This document shows positions 43,500-52,368 of a stretch of 60,407 bases of DNA, piece after piece; within the stretch, counting starts at the first letter, position 1; each line of letters starts with the position of its first letter. The notes under the pieces are model-generated. The model searched no databases. It had not been told where the DNA came from and saw only the letters and a program-made list of their open reading frames with translations. The stretch comes from Clostridiales bacterium DTU024. Its GTDB lineage: Bacteria; Bacillota; Clostridia; Christensenellales; Aristaeellaceae. Location of the stretch: the NCBI GenBank assembly GCA_001513425.1, contig LFTR01000062.1:179-60585 (forward strand). The letters are read 5' to 3'. The position numbers and the translations under genes were made by a program.

Positions 43500-46400
43500 T
43501 TATCTGGTGGGCGTATAGGGAACAAGGGGCGTCCAGTCTTTTGTGGTAATATTCTGCATGCTGGCGGGGTATCTGTCGGGCGTGCGCAGCACAAAACCCA
43601 AATCGCCATTGAGATTGCGTGATTTGCTGGGTACGATTACGCCGTCCACCTGAACCCGCGTATCATCGCTTTGCGGCAATATACTCGCCACAAGCGGAAA
43701 TTCCGTTTGCCGAATGGTGGTTCTGAGTTCGGGGGGCATGGTGACCTCAATGCTGTAATGGCCGGGATACAATTCCTCAAACATGTAGCGTCCGTATTCG
43801 TTGCTGATCGTTTCTGCCACAAGAACGCCGTATTGATAAAGGCGAATACTGATGCCGGGTATGCCGGGTTCTCCCGCGTCCTGCATACCGTCACCATCCA
43901 GATCCAGCCATGCAAGGTCACCCAGTTTTCCCATGGCACCCATGCCGATATCCTGTTTGGCTTTGTACTCACCCATTTGGAGCACAATCAACTCAGATTG
44001 GCCCTGTTCAGCCGCGACCGATACACTCTCGGCCGTGATGACGCTGTAACGGATGTCCTTATCCACTTGCCGGGCGAATCGGAAGCCGTCGGGCAATCGT
44101 GTTCTCACTGTGTATTGTCCCGGGAACAAGCCAGTGAAGCGATAGGTGCCATTAGCGTCGGTTGTCGCGGTCGCCACCAATTCTCCGTCTGATGCGCGCC
44201 TCAGTGTCAGTGCAATGCCGGCGATGTTGTCGTTGCCGCCATCCAAGTTCCAAATCGCGCCTTCAATAACGCCGTACTGCACCAGGGCTATTTGAACTTC
44301 AGTGTTGAAATCAAGCGCAGATACGCTGCCTTCCCACGCCGTTCCCGCCGCCACGGCTTCTTTGGGTGCAAATACGATGTGATCTTCAGGCAGGGCAAAA
44401 GCGTAGGAATAATTGCCATATAATACGCTGTCGAGGCTGGCTTGCCCCGTCTCGTCTGTATTGACCAAAAATTCCATACCGGTCAAATGATGTGTCAAAG
44501 TCATTTCTGCAAAGGGATACGCGGTATCCTCCGCGTCCCTCGTGCTGTTTAGGTTATTGTCATAGAAGAGGTCGAATGAAAGATTTGCGGGAGATGATAC
44601 AGCGATATCGCGCTGCTCACTATTGAGCCCCATGGTGATTTCCATATCCGCCGAAGAAGCATTATTGAGCGCGGCGGGTACCGGACTGGAGACCGAATGG
44701 CCAACAAGAGCGTTTTGAGGAAGCGTGGCAATTACGGTGTAATTGCCCGGACGCAGCATACTAAATTGGTATAGGCCTTCCGCGTTGGATACACTTGTGG
44801 CAGGTTCGCCAACCGCACTTTTCATCATGATTTCTGCGCCTTCAAATGGGGTGTCGTCACCACCATAGAGACCGTCAGCATTTTTATCCACAAATACGGT
44901 GCCCGTTATTGTCCCTGTTTTGACGGTAAAGACCGGCTCCGCTTGAATGATATCACTGCTTTTGACTGCAAAAACGGGCGATTGCCAAACAGGATCATCC
45001 AGAAGGGGCTGTGAAAAAGCGGCGTCGTTTGGCAATGCGTATCTTAGCATGTATGTGCCCGGCAGCGCGCCTTTGAGCGAAAATGTACCCTCCGCATCCG
45101 TTTGTGCGATGGTGTATTCCGAAACCTCTGATCCGTCTTCAAAAAGAAGTGCAATCTGAACGCCCGGCAGGCCACCTCGCTGGCCCAAAAAATCGTCTGA
45201 ATCATCGCCCAACAAAACTTGGCCGTTAATTATGCCGGAGCGAAAAGCGCCAGCATCGACACCGGCAAGCGTTTCACCGGGTCGCACATTGACGGGCGCG
45301 GTTTCACCAAACAGCGGGGTTTGCGTGACAACTTTGTTTTCTGTAACGGCGCCTGTGCCCGAAGCATCAGAAAAGATAAATGGGGACAAGAGCGAAAAGC
45401 GCACCGCATATTCGCCGGGGATAAGGTCTTCTAAAAGATAGCGGCCCGCCTCATCGGTGACGCTTTCAGAGACGACCCGGCCTGCCTCATCAATTGCGGC
45501 GGCGCGGAAATCAGATAGAAAGGTTTCTGTTGCTTCGTGGATACCGCTGAGATCTGCGTCATCAAACACAATGCCGCTGATAGCTGCGGGCAAAGTGACT
45601 CCGGCCAGGATGTCCGCGTGATTGCCATGCTCCAAATAGTATTCCAGTGTTAAGTCATTTGATGCCCGGGAGGCGCTGAACGCGCTGCCGTCCTCGTGTG
45701 CCACCGTAAATATCTGATCATCGGGCAATACGGCACGAACCTGGAACTCTCCGCCGCGTACCGGCGAAAACAGAGCGTAACCATTTGAATCAGTCTGCGA
45801 CGCCGCCAGGACGCTTCCTTTGCGGATAATTTCCACCTGAGCACCGGCGAATGGCGCTTCAGCTTCCTCATACAACCCGTCCACATTTTCGTCATGAAAA
45901 AAGTGAACGCTGAGGGAAGTCAGCGGCATTACACCGATGGGGTCAAGCGTGGTAGATCTTCCCAAGTTTACGGAAAAGCGAACCGTATCCGTCTGGGTGA
46001 AACCGTCCGACAAGAGAGATTCGCCGGGCACGGTGAACATGGCGTCGTCTGGCAAGGTAACCGTCAAAGTGTAGTCACCCGCCGGCAGCCGCTCAAAAAT
46101 GAAAGCGCCATCAGGCTGCGTGGTGAAGCTGCGCTCTACGCCGGAATCAGGGTTTTTGAGAAGCAGCTCCGCACCCGAAAATCCTGTTTCGTTTACGTCG
46201 CGCGAGCCGTCTTGGTTAAGATCTGCCCAAACTTGTCCCGCTACTTGGCTCGTTAGCACTCCGCCGGCCCCAATGCCCAAACTGCCTCCTGCCGGAAGGT
46301 CAAACGGCTCGGAGAATCCGCGCGGAGAATCCGCAGGAACGATACCATTGTAGAACAAGCTGATTTTGGGTCCGAGGGGGCCTATGATATAGGGGTCAGG

Positions 46401-47042
46401 CAAAGTGACAGCCAGGCGGTAGGTGCCGGGCGTCACATCCCGGATGGTACCCAGTCCCTCGCGGTCAGTCCTCGTCGAACCGATGACATATTGTTTTCCT
46501 GCGCGTTCATAAATGAGTTCTACCAGGACATCCCTGAGCAATGGTTCGGTACTGAAGCGGCCGGCGTTGGCATTTTCATCGCCAAAGGCAATGACCCGCA
46601 CAAATCCCGTTTTCTTTGCCGCACCCAACTGAATATCAGTCATGCTTTGGTTTTCATCCAGCGAGAAGATTGGCGTGGCGGTGCTGGCGCCGGATGCGGG
46701 CAGAGCGAAACTGCCATTTTCCACCATTCTGGTAGGAACATAATCTCTGGGCAGCATGATACGCAGGTAGTAATCACCCGCGGCAAGATCTGTAAACAAG
46801 AACAGACCGTCTTCGCCCGTTTTCTGTGTAGCCAGAACTTCCTCTTTGCTGTCGGCTTTTCGGACGAGAGCGATCTCTGCACCGCCAAGTGTCCGGCCGG
46901 CGCCATCCGGGAAGCCGTCGACATTGTTATCGCTGAAAACAAAGCCCCCAATCTGTGCGGACTGGGCGGCGACCGTCTGGATACCAAGCGCTGCAAAAGC
47001 GAGCAGTATAGCCATCAGGATGATTGAGCGGGATTTCTTCAT
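43500..47042 (-). CDS. Large secreted protein of ten SdrD B-like (Cna_B-fold) repeats
   Basis: An 1180-residue exported protein. A signal peptide (RSIILMAILLAFAALGIQTVAA) is followed by about ten tandem modules of 100-120 residues, each opening like GxVFxDxNxDGxxD (GGFVFSDNNVDGFPD, GQVWADLNQDGSRD, GTVFVDKNADGLYG, GDLAWLDLDGDGMQD). Each then has a GAEIALxR-type strand and an LxPGxYxxxxxLP turn. The Asp/Asn-rich openings resemble calcium sites of SdrD B repeats. I see no LPXTG motif, C-terminal helix, S-layer or dockerin domain, so anchoring is unclear. GGAGGT precedes ATG 47042. It may be a matrix or adhesive surface component, by analogy only. Confidence 0.85.
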   Translation of the reverse strand: MKKSRSIILMAILLAFAALGIQTVAAQSAQIGGFVFSDNNVDGFPDGAGRTLGGAEIALVRKADSKEEVLATQKTGEDGLFLFTDLAAGDYYLRIMLPRDYVPTRMVENGSFALPASGASTATPIFSLDENQSMTDIQLGAAKKTGFVRVIAFGDENANAGRFSTEPLLRDVLVELIYERAGKQYVIGSTRTDREGLGTIRDVTPGTYRLAVTLPDPYIIGPLGPKISLFYNGIVPADSPRGFSEPFDLPAGGSLGIGAGGVLTSQVAGQVWADLNQDGSRDVNETGFSGAELLLKNPDSGVERSFTTQPDGAFIFERLPAGDYTLTVTLPDDAMFTVPGESLLSDGFTQTDTVRFSVNLGRSTTLDPIGVMPLTSLSVHFFHDENVDGLYEEAEAPFAGAQVEIIRKGSVLAASQTDSNGYALFSPVRGGEFQVRAVLPDDQIFTVAHEDGSAFSASRASNDLTLEYYLEHGNHADILAGVTLPAAISGIVFDDADLSGIHEATETFLSDFRAAAIDEAGRVVSESVTDEAGRYLLEDLIPGEYAVRFSLLSPFIFSDASGTGAVTENKVVTQTPLFGETAPVNVRPGETLAGVDAGAFRSGIINGQVLLGDDSDDFLGQRGGLPGVQIALLFEDGSEVSEYTIAQTDAEGTFSLKGALPGTYMLRYALPNDAAFSQPLLDDPVWQSPVFAVKSSDIIQAEPVFTVKTGTITGTVFVDKNADGLYGGDDTPFEGAEIMMKSAVGEPATSVSNAEGLYQFSMLRPGNYTVIATLPQNALVGHSVSSPVPAALNNASSADMEITMGLNSEQRDIAVSSPANLSFDLFYDNNLNSTRDAEDTAYPFAEMTLTHHLTGMEFLVNTDETGQASLDSVLYGNYSYAFALPEDHIVFAPKEAVAAGTAWEGSVSALDFNTEVQIALVQYGVIEGAIWNLDGGNDNIAGIALTLRRASDGELVATATTDANGTYRFTGLFPGQYTVRTRLPDGFRFARQVDKDIRYSVITAESVSVAAEQGQSELIVLQMGEYKAKQDIGMGAMGKLGDLAWLDLDGDGMQDAGEPGIPGISIRLYQYGVLVAETISNEYGRYMFEELYPGHYSIEVTMPPELRTTIRQTEFPLVASILPQSDDTRVQVDGVIVPSKSRNLNGDLGFVLRTPDRYPASMQNITTKDWTPLVPYTPTR

Positions 47043-47090
47043 AATACCTCCGTGCGGGATCCTTTGGTGTATTTGTTTGATTGGCAGGGT

Positions 47091-47651
47091 CTAACGGATA
47101 AAAGAAACCTTGTTGCTGCCAATTTCGTGGGCAGGTTTGTGGTCTGTGGGTGTGCCAAGTGCCACACCGATGCCATAAGCATATCCCTGCGGTATATTGA
47201 TCAGTTTTTCAATTTCCAACTTTTCCGTCCCTAAGAATGCATCCCGGGGGAGACCGAGAATGATGCTTCCAAGCCCCAGGCTTTCAGCCGCCAGCACGAC
47301 GTTTTGTACGGCAATGCCGCAATCAACCAGTGAGCGGGGCTCTTTATCATCATAGGACACAACAATTACCGTGGGTGCATGATAGAAAACCTGAAAGGCA
47401 CCGTCGTCATAGCGCGGACTGCGGCTGGCCGGATCTCGTCCCAGAGCCACCCTGGCGGCCGCGTCATGCACTCTCTGGATGATCGCCGCATTTTGAATGA
47501 CGCTGAAATGCCACGGCTGTTTGTTGTTGGCGGAGGGTGACTGCAGCGCCGCAGTCAGAATGGCGTCCAGCTGTTCGTTCGTCAACTGGTCCGGTTTGTA
47601 CTGCCGGTGGCTGCGGCGACTCGCGATGAGGGACAATATAGCATTGGACAT
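47091..47651 (-). CDS. Nitroreductase-family FMN oxidoreductase
   Basis: A 186-residue flavoprotein of the nitroreductase fold. The N-terminal SNAILSLIASRRSHRQY is the FMN-phosphate region, followed by LQSPSANNKQPWHFSV and AVQNVVLAAESLGLGSIIL, both typical. It is probably a homodimeric NAD(P)H oxidoreductase; the physiological substrate cannot be deduced. ATG 47651 is chosen because GGAGG is 7 bp upstream; the longer frame would overlap the divergent tadA gene. No partner gene is evident. Confidence 0.88.
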   Translation of the reverse strand: MSNAILSLIASRRSHRQYKPDQLTNEQLDAILTAALQSPSANNKQPWHFSVIQNAAIIQRVHDAAARVALGRDPASRSPRYDDGAFQVFYHAPTVIVVSYDDKEPRSLVDCGIAVQNVVLAAESLGLGSIILGLPRDAFLGTEKLEIEKLINIPQGYAYGIGVALGTPTDHKPAHEIGSNKVSFIR

Positions 47652-47719
47652 GACAGACCTCCATATTAGCGTGAATAATCCAAGTGGTTGTGATAACATG
47701 TTGCACGGAGGGATAGACC

Positions 47720-48181
47720 ATGATGCATGAAAAATGGATGCGCCGGGCACTTAAGGAGGCAGCCTTAAGCGGCGATGATGTGCCGGTGGGCGCCGTCGTT
47801 GTCTTGAACGGCCTAGTGATCGCGTCAGCTCATAACGAGCGGGAAAGTGCGTCGTCGTCCCTGGCTCACGCCGAAATGCTGGCGCTGCAGCGGGCAGGAT
47901 TCGCGCTTGATTCGCGCCGCTTGACAGGTTGTACGCTGTACGTCACCCTGGAACCGTGCCCCATGTGCGCGGGGGCGGTTATCATGGCGGGTCTTGGCCT
48001 GTGCGTTTTTGGCGCGTATGATGCGCAATACGGCTGCTGCGGCAGTGTTTACTTTTTGCCCGCGGACAAACACTTTAACCATACCGTTCCCTGCATAGGC
48101 GGTGTATTGAAGACAGAATGCGAAGATATGCTGGAGACCTTCTTCAACACTCGTCGAAATCAGCCCAAAGCCAAACGGTAG
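47720..48181 (+). CDS. tadA: tRNA-specific adenosine deaminase TadA
   Basis: A 153-residue zinc deaminase that converts A34 to inosine in tRNA-Arg(ACG). The active site is complete: His50 and catalytic Glu52 in LAHAEMLAL, Cys80 and Cys83 in EPCPMCAGAV. ATG 47720 has CGGAGGG at 47706-47712; ATG 47723 is also possible. It is divergent from the nitroreductase gene, and its last 22 bp overlap the 3' end of the convergent alcohol dehydrogenase gene. Confidence 0.94.
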   Translation: MMHEKWMRRALKEAALSGDDVPVGAVVVLNGLVIASAHNERESASSSLAHAEMLALQRAGFALDSRRLTGCTLYVTLEPCPMCAGAVIMAGLGLCVFGAYDAQYGCCGSVYFLPADKHFNHTVPCIGGVLKTECEDMLETFFNTRRNQPKAKR

Positions 48182-49332
48182 ATCGCACGCACATCTTCAG
48201 AGGCCAAAGGACGGAAGAAGCCGATTTTGCCGTCAGGCCGGTATCCCACGTCATTGACCAATTGATCGATGTCGCTTTCCTGTACGCCAAAGGTTTTGAG
48301 ATTGTGGGGCAATCCCAGAGAATCAAAGAAAGTACGCAGACGTTGTATGCCATTTTCGGCAACGGTCTTTGCATCCGGCCCTTCTTGTACTTGCATTACC
48401 TGCACGGCGAAGCGGCGGAACCTTTCCAGATCGTGTTCCAATTGGCATTGCATCCAGAAAGGGAAGAGTACGGCCAATACGGCGCCATGGGGGGCGTCAA
48501 AACGCGCGGAGATGCCATGCCCCATGGCGTGGCAACTCCAGTCCTGTTCGCGTCCGGTACTTAGGGTATTATTGTGTGCCAGGGCGCCCGCCCACATGAT
48601 GTCGGCATGGGACGCATAATCACCCGGGGAAAACAGCGCTTTAGGCCCGGCTTTTATTATGGCGCGCAACACCCCTTCGCACATTTCGTCAGTCAACAGT
48701 ACGTCCTTGGTGTTGGTGAAGTACCGCTCAAAGATGTGCGCCATCATATCAGCGACGCCGTAGGCTTTTTGAATGGCCGGCACTGTAAATGTGAGAGTAG
48801 GGTTCATCAGCGCGAGCATCGGGCGAATAAGTTCAGCATTGATGCCTCGCTTGAGCGGTATGCTGGTTTTGGTGATGACGCTGCTGCTGCTGCTTTCGCT
48901 GCCTGCGGCCGCAATGGTGGGGATGGAGATGATGGGCAGCGCGCGTGAGACCTTTTGTTTGCCCGCATAGAAATCCCAAAAATCGCCATCATAAAGCGCG
49001 CCGACAGCGATAGCTTTGGCGGTATCCAGCGCGCTCGCGCCGCCCACCCCCAAAACACAGTCCAGAGCATTCTCGCGAACCATGCGTACGCCTTCGTAGA
49101 CCGGCCCATCCTGCGGATTTGGTACGATGCCGCCCAGTTCAAAGAACGCGATATTGGAGCTGATTAAGGATTCCTTGACGCGTTCCAACAATCCCGAGCG
49201 AAGAACCGATCCCTGGCCATATACTAACAGAATGCGTGAATAGCCCATTTCAATGGCCTTTTCACCAATCTGAAGTTCCGCGTTCCTCCCGAAAACGAAG
49301 TGTGTTGGATTATAAAAAGTGAAGTCGTTCAT
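48160..49332 (-). CDS. Iron-containing alcohol dehydrogenase
   Basis: A 390-residue group III dehydrogenase close to the butanol dehydrogenase/YqhD branch. MNDFTFYNPTHFVFGRNAE is the usual start of that branch; VLGVGGASALDTAKAIA binds the nucleotide. The metal ligands lie in YGVADMMAHIFERYF, SCHAMGHGISARFDAPHGA. The cofactor is probably NADPH by family, and the role may be aldehyde reduction in fermentation or detoxification. A minus-strand promoter (TTGCCC-N17-TATAAT, extended -10) precedes it, back to back with the SCIFF promoter. The 3' end overlaps tadA by 22 bp. Confidence 0.92.
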   Translation of the reverse strand: MNDFTFYNPTHFVFGRNAELQIGEKAIEMGYSRILLVYGQGSVLRSGLLERVKESLISSNIAFFELGGIVPNPQDGPVYEGVRMVRENALDCVLGVGGASALDTAKAIAVGALYDGDFWDFYAGKQKVSRALPIISIPTIAAAGSESSSSSVITKTSIPLKRGINAELIRPMLALMNPTLTFTVPAIQKAYGVADMMAHIFERYFTNTKDVLLTDEMCEGVLRAIIKAGPKALFSPGDYASHADIMWAGALAHNNTLSTGREQDWSCHAMGHGISARFDAPHGAVLAVLFPFWMQCQLEHDLERFRRFAVQVMQVQEGPDAKTVAENGIQRLRTFFDSLGLPHNLKTFGVQESDIDQLVNDVGYRPDGKIGFFRPLASEDVRAIYRLALG

Positions 49333-49384
49333 ACACTATCCCTCTCATTTGCTTTCCCATGCTTAGCTTCGAGCCGCATGGTCG

Positions 49385-49413
49385 ATTATACCATCGATGC
49401 GCATCTTGGGCAA
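49385..49413 (-). promoter_or_regulatory. Extended -10 promoter of the alcohol dehydrogenase gene
   Basis: On the minus strand TTGCCC (49413-49408), 17-bp spacer, TATAAT (49390-49385) with TGG just before it. Only 4 bp separate its -35 from the divergent SCIFF -35. Confidence 0.65.
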
Positions 49414-49417
49414 TCGC

Positions 49418-49446
49418 TTGACACTGCCAATGGTTCCCATTACAAT
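49418..49446 (+). promoter_or_regulatory. Strong promoter of the SCIFF peptide gene
   Basis: Perfect TTGACA (49418-49423), 17-bp spacer, TACAAT (49441-49446), 31 bp upstream of the peptide start. Confidence 0.8.
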
Positions 49447-49477
49447 ACTGGCGGAAACCACTTTAGGAGGAGGACTT

Positions 49478-49624
49478 ATGAAGCTCAAAACCATCAAAAC
49501 CCGCGACCTCGTCAGGAGCCTTGAAAATGGCGGGTGCGGCGAATGTCAAACTTCCTGCCAGTCTGCCTGCAAGACATCTTGTGGCGTAGCCAATCAACCC
49601 TGCGAAAACAAGAACGACAAGTAA
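49478..49624 (+). CDS. SCIFF ranthipeptide precursor (six Cys in forty-five residues)
   Basis: A 48-residue RiPP precursor. The leader MKLKTIKTRDLVRSLENGG is followed by a core with exactly six Cys (GCGECQTSCQSACKTSCG and one more before ENKNDK). SCIFF is almost universal in Clostridia; its paired radical SAM enzyme makes Cys-to-Thr type thioether links, and members of the family have been tied to quorum-type signalling. ATG 49478 lies behind AGGAGGAGG (49465-49473), an exceptionally strong ribosome site. Too short for many gene callers, it is firmly supported by the maturase next to it. Confidence 0.95.
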   Translation: MKLKTIKTRDLVRSLENGGCGECQTSCQSACKTSCGVANQPCENKNDK

Positions 49625-49640
49625 TCAACAATAGATCGTG

Positions 49641-49670
49641 TGCCGCTTGCCCGATGCAAGCGGCATTTTT
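49641..49670 (+). terminator. Hairpin terminator/attenuator between SCIFF peptide and maturase
   Basis: Perfect 10-bp stem TGCCGCTTGC (49641-49650) with GCAAGCGGCA (49656-49665), 5-nt loop and T5 (49666-49670). The maturase ribosome site AGGAG begins in the next base. Partial read-through would give much precursor and little enzyme. Confidence 0.8.
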
Positions 49671-49679
49671 AGGAGCAAA

Positions 49680-51059
49680 ATGATTCATCAATTCCAGTGT
49701 AATGGATACTTTATCACTTTGGACATATTCAGCGGCAGCATCCACTTGACCGATGACGCGACCGCCGAGGCGATCCGCTTGCGGGAAACGATGCCGCAGA
49801 CGGAGGCGATGAAGGCCCTGCGCGCGCACTTTCCGAACAGGCCGGACGTTACGACGGAGACAATGTTGACGCTTTTTAGTGCCATCGACCAGCTCGAAAA
49901 AGAAGGAAAACTGTATACCAGAGACGTATTCAAGCCATATGCCTCTCACCTCAGTTCCGCGTGCGGTCCGCTAAAAGCGTTGTGCCTGCATGTGGCGCAC
50001 ACATGCAATTTGAACTGCAGTTACTGTTTTGCGTCGCAGGGCAAGTATCAGGGCGACAATGCGCTGATGTCCTTGGAGGTAGGCAAGAGAGCAGTGGATT
50101 TTCTCGTGGAGAGATCCGGCGGGCGCACCAATCTGGAAGTGGATTTTTTTGGCGGGGAGCCGCTCATGAACTGGCATGTTGTCAAGCGATTGGTGGCCTA
50201 TGGCCGTTCCCTCGAGAACACTCATAACAAGCGTTTTCGATTTACGTTGACCACCAACGGCGTTTTGCTTAACGAGGAAGTTACCGATTTTTGCAACCGC
50301 GAAATGCACAATGTGGTGCTGAGCCTCGATGGTCGGAAAGAGGTTCACGATCGTTTTCGCCGCGACCACATGAATCGCGGCAGCTATGACAAAATCGTAC
50401 CCAAATTTCAGGAGTTTGTGAAGTCGCGGGGCGACAAGAACTACTATATCCGCGGCACCTTCACTCACCACAATACGGATTTTTCGCAGGACCTTTTGCA
50501 CATGGCTGATTTGGGATTTACGGAACTCAGTATGGAACCCGTTGTTACAGCTTCTGATGATCCGTGCGCGTTAACGGAAGATGATTTGCCCGTTTTATTT
50601 GAACAGTATGAGTTCCTTGCGGCCGAAATGCTGAGGCGCACTCGCGAAGGCCGACCATTCACCTTCTATCACTATATGCTGGACTTGGAACGCGGTCCCT
50701 GCGTTTACAAGAGGATGTCGGGATGCGGTTCAGGCACGGAGTATTTGGCCGTTAGCCCATGGGGCGAACTGTACCCGTGTCATCAATTTGTGGGGGAGCC
50801 CGCTTACAGCATGGGAAATATATGGCAAGGCATAGAGAATGCCACTTTGCAGGATAATTTTCGCCAGTGCAATGTTTATTCGCGACCTGCGTGCTCTGAT
50901 TGCTGGGCAAAACTATTCTGCGCGGGCGGATGTGCTGCAAATGCTTATCACGCATCGGGCAATATCAATGGTGTTTATGATTATGGATGCAGGCTTTTTC
51001 GCAAGCGAATTGAGTGCGCCATCATGCTACAGGCGGCGCTGACCGAAGAAAACGAATAA
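49680..51059 (+). CDS. Radical SAM SCIFF maturase (thioether-forming)
   Basis: A 459-residue radical SAM/SPASM enzyme. The N-terminal ~100 residues form a peptide-recognition-like region (TLDIFSGSIHLTDDATAEAI). The SAM cluster motif is HTCNLNCSYCFASQGKYQG (Cys near 109, 113, 116). The VDFFGGEPLMNW and TTNGVLLN segments are typical of the family. The SPASM domain (GCGSGTEYLAVSPWGELYPC, SRPACSDCWAKLFCAGGC, YDYGCRLFRKRIEC) would hold two auxiliary 4Fe-4S clusters. ATG 49680 follows AGGAG; the longer frame from 49638 runs through the hairpin and is not likely. It matures the adjacent SCIFF peptide. Confidence 0.95.
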   Translation: MIHQFQCNGYFITLDIFSGSIHLTDDATAEAIRLRETMPQTEAMKALRAHFPNRPDVTTETMLTLFSAIDQLEKEGKLYTRDVFKPYASHLSSACGPLKALCLHVAHTCNLNCSYCFASQGKYQGDNALMSLEVGKRAVDFLVERSGGRTNLEVDFFGGEPLMNWHVVKRLVAYGRSLENTHNKRFRFTLTTNGVLLNEEVTDFCNREMHNVVLSLDGRKEVHDRFRRDHMNRGSYDKIVPKFQEFVKSRGDKNYYIRGTFTHHNTDFSQDLLHMADLGFTELSMEPVVTASDDPCALTEDDLPVLFEQYEFLAAEMLRRTREGRPFTFYHYMLDLERGPCVYKRMSGCGSGTEYLAVSPWGELYPCHQFVGEPAYSMGNIWQGIENATLQDNFRQCNVYSRPACSDCWAKLFCAGGCAANAYHASGNINGVYDYGCRLFRKRIECAIMLQAALTEENE

Positions 51060-51073
51060 TGATTGTTACAAAC

Positions 51074-51125
51074 TTGCAAAAAGTTGCAAATTGTGGATGA
51101 TTTTGGGCGAATAATGTGATATACT
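51074..51125 (+). promoter_or_regulatory. Putative control region of the aminotransferase gene
   Basis: Two TTGCAA hexamers (51074-51079 and 51084-51089) separated by AAAG precede an extended -10 (TGA then TATACT at 51120-51125). No good -35 is present, so activator binding at the repeated TTGCAA is possible. Confidence 0.35.
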
Positions 51126-51159
51126 TCCTCACGAGTTGCATTTATGAGGAGGAGTATTT

Positions 51160-52362
51160 ATGCCCTTAACACTTTCGAAGATCTGTACGGGAATTATGCC
51201 TTCCGCTACGTTGCGCCTGAACGCCATTGTGGCAGAGTTGCGCGCGCAGGGACAGGATATCATAAGTTTAGCGGCAGGTGAGCCCGATTTTGACACCCCT
51301 GCCAATATTGTTTCTGCTGCCAATAAAGCAATGGCCGAAGGCGGCACACATTACACCGCCGTCAGCGGTCTGCCGCAATTGCGCCAGGCAATTTGCGACT
51401 GTCTCTTTGAAGAAAAAGGCTTGGTGTATCAAAAAGCTAATATCATTGTCGGAACGGGGGCAAAGCAAGTACTGTATGAAGCACTGCGAGCCATTGTCAA
51501 TCAGGGCGATGAAGTCATTTTACCGGCACCTTGCTGGCTCAGTTACGCCGAAATGGTAGGCATGGTTGGCGGTAAGGCCGTTCTTGTGGCAGCAGACGAT
51601 ATGAACAACTACGTTCCCAAAATGCATGACATCGCGAAGAAAGTGACTCCGCGCACAAAAGTCATTCTAATTAATTCACCCAACAACCCAACGGGTGCGG
51701 TTTGGAATATGGAAGCCCTTCGCGGTATCGCCGAAATCGCCCAAGATAAAGATATCTGGATCATCAGTGACGAAATATATGAAAAAATGGTATACGGCGG
51801 TGCAAGGCATATTTCTATCGCGTCACTGTCGCCTGACGCCAAAGAGCGCACCATTGTGGTTTCCGGATTAAGCAAAGCATATGCCATGACCGGCTGGCGC
51901 TTAGGCTACGCGGCAGGGCCTGCAAGTGTTATCAAAGAAATGGACGCCTATCAAAGTCATGCTACCGGCAACGCCAACAGTATCGCACAATTTGCAGGCG
52001 TTGAGGCGCTCAAGGGCCCTCAGGACAGCGTTCATGCGATGGTGAGGGCGTTTGAACGACGCCGCGCGCTGATGCTCGACTGCATCAAAAAAGTCCCCGG
52101 TGTCACGTACAGGGCGCCTCAAGGGGCTTTCTATGTGTTGCTTAACGTGTCGGCCTGCATTGGAAAAAGATACCTCAACACACTAATTTCTGACGACACC
52201 GTGTTTTCGGAATTGCTGCTGCAACATGCCAGAGTGTCAGTCGTACCCGGCGCGCCTTTTTTTGCGCCCAGTCATGTGCGGCTGTCGTACGCCGTGTCAG
52301 AAGAAAAAATCGTGGAGGGCATTCGCCGTATGGCGCAGTTTGTGCAAGAAATCATCGACTAG
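51160..52362 (+). CDS. aspC: Aspartate aminotransferase (class I, subgroup 1-gamma/Ib)
   Basis: A 400-residue PLP enzyme. The SATLRLNAIVAELRAQGQDI start and ISLAAGEPDFDTP are typical of the Thermus/Bacillus-type aspartate aminotransferases. Other motifs: GTGAKQVLYEAL, NSPNNPTGAVW, IISDEIYEKMVYG, SGLSKAYAMTGWRLGY with the PLP Lys, and VRLSYAVSEEKI with the substrate Arg. AGGAGGAG precedes ATG 51160. It differs from the aminotransferase at 24.5 kb, so the window has two class I enzymes. It ends 6 bp before the convergent mnmG stop. Confidence 0.9.
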   Translation: MPLTLSKICTGIMPSATLRLNAIVAELRAQGQDIISLAAGEPDFDTPANIVSAANKAMAEGGTHYTAVSGLPQLRQAICDCLFEEKGLVYQKANIIVGTGAKQVLYEALRAIVNQGDEVILPAPCWLSYAEMVGMVGGKAVLVAADDMNNYVPKMHDIAKKVTPRTKVILINSPNNPTGAVWNMEALRGIAEIAQDKDIWIISDEIYEKMVYGGARHISIASLSPDAKERTIVVSGLSKAYAMTGWRLGYAAGPASVIKEMDAYQSHATGNANSIAQFAGVEALKGPQDSVHAMVRAFERRRALMLDCIKKVPGVTYRAPQGAFYVLLNVSACIGKRYLNTLISDDTVFSELLLQHARVSVVPGAPFFAPSHVRLSYAVSEEKIVEGIRRMAQFVQEIID

Positions 52363-52368
52363 AGTACA

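Noticed and set aside
48160..48181. Possible frameshift at the overlapping tadA and alcohol dehydrogenase ends
   Set aside because: Both proteins have normal C-termini and lengths; the 22-bp tail-to-tail overlap is simply compact convergent packing.
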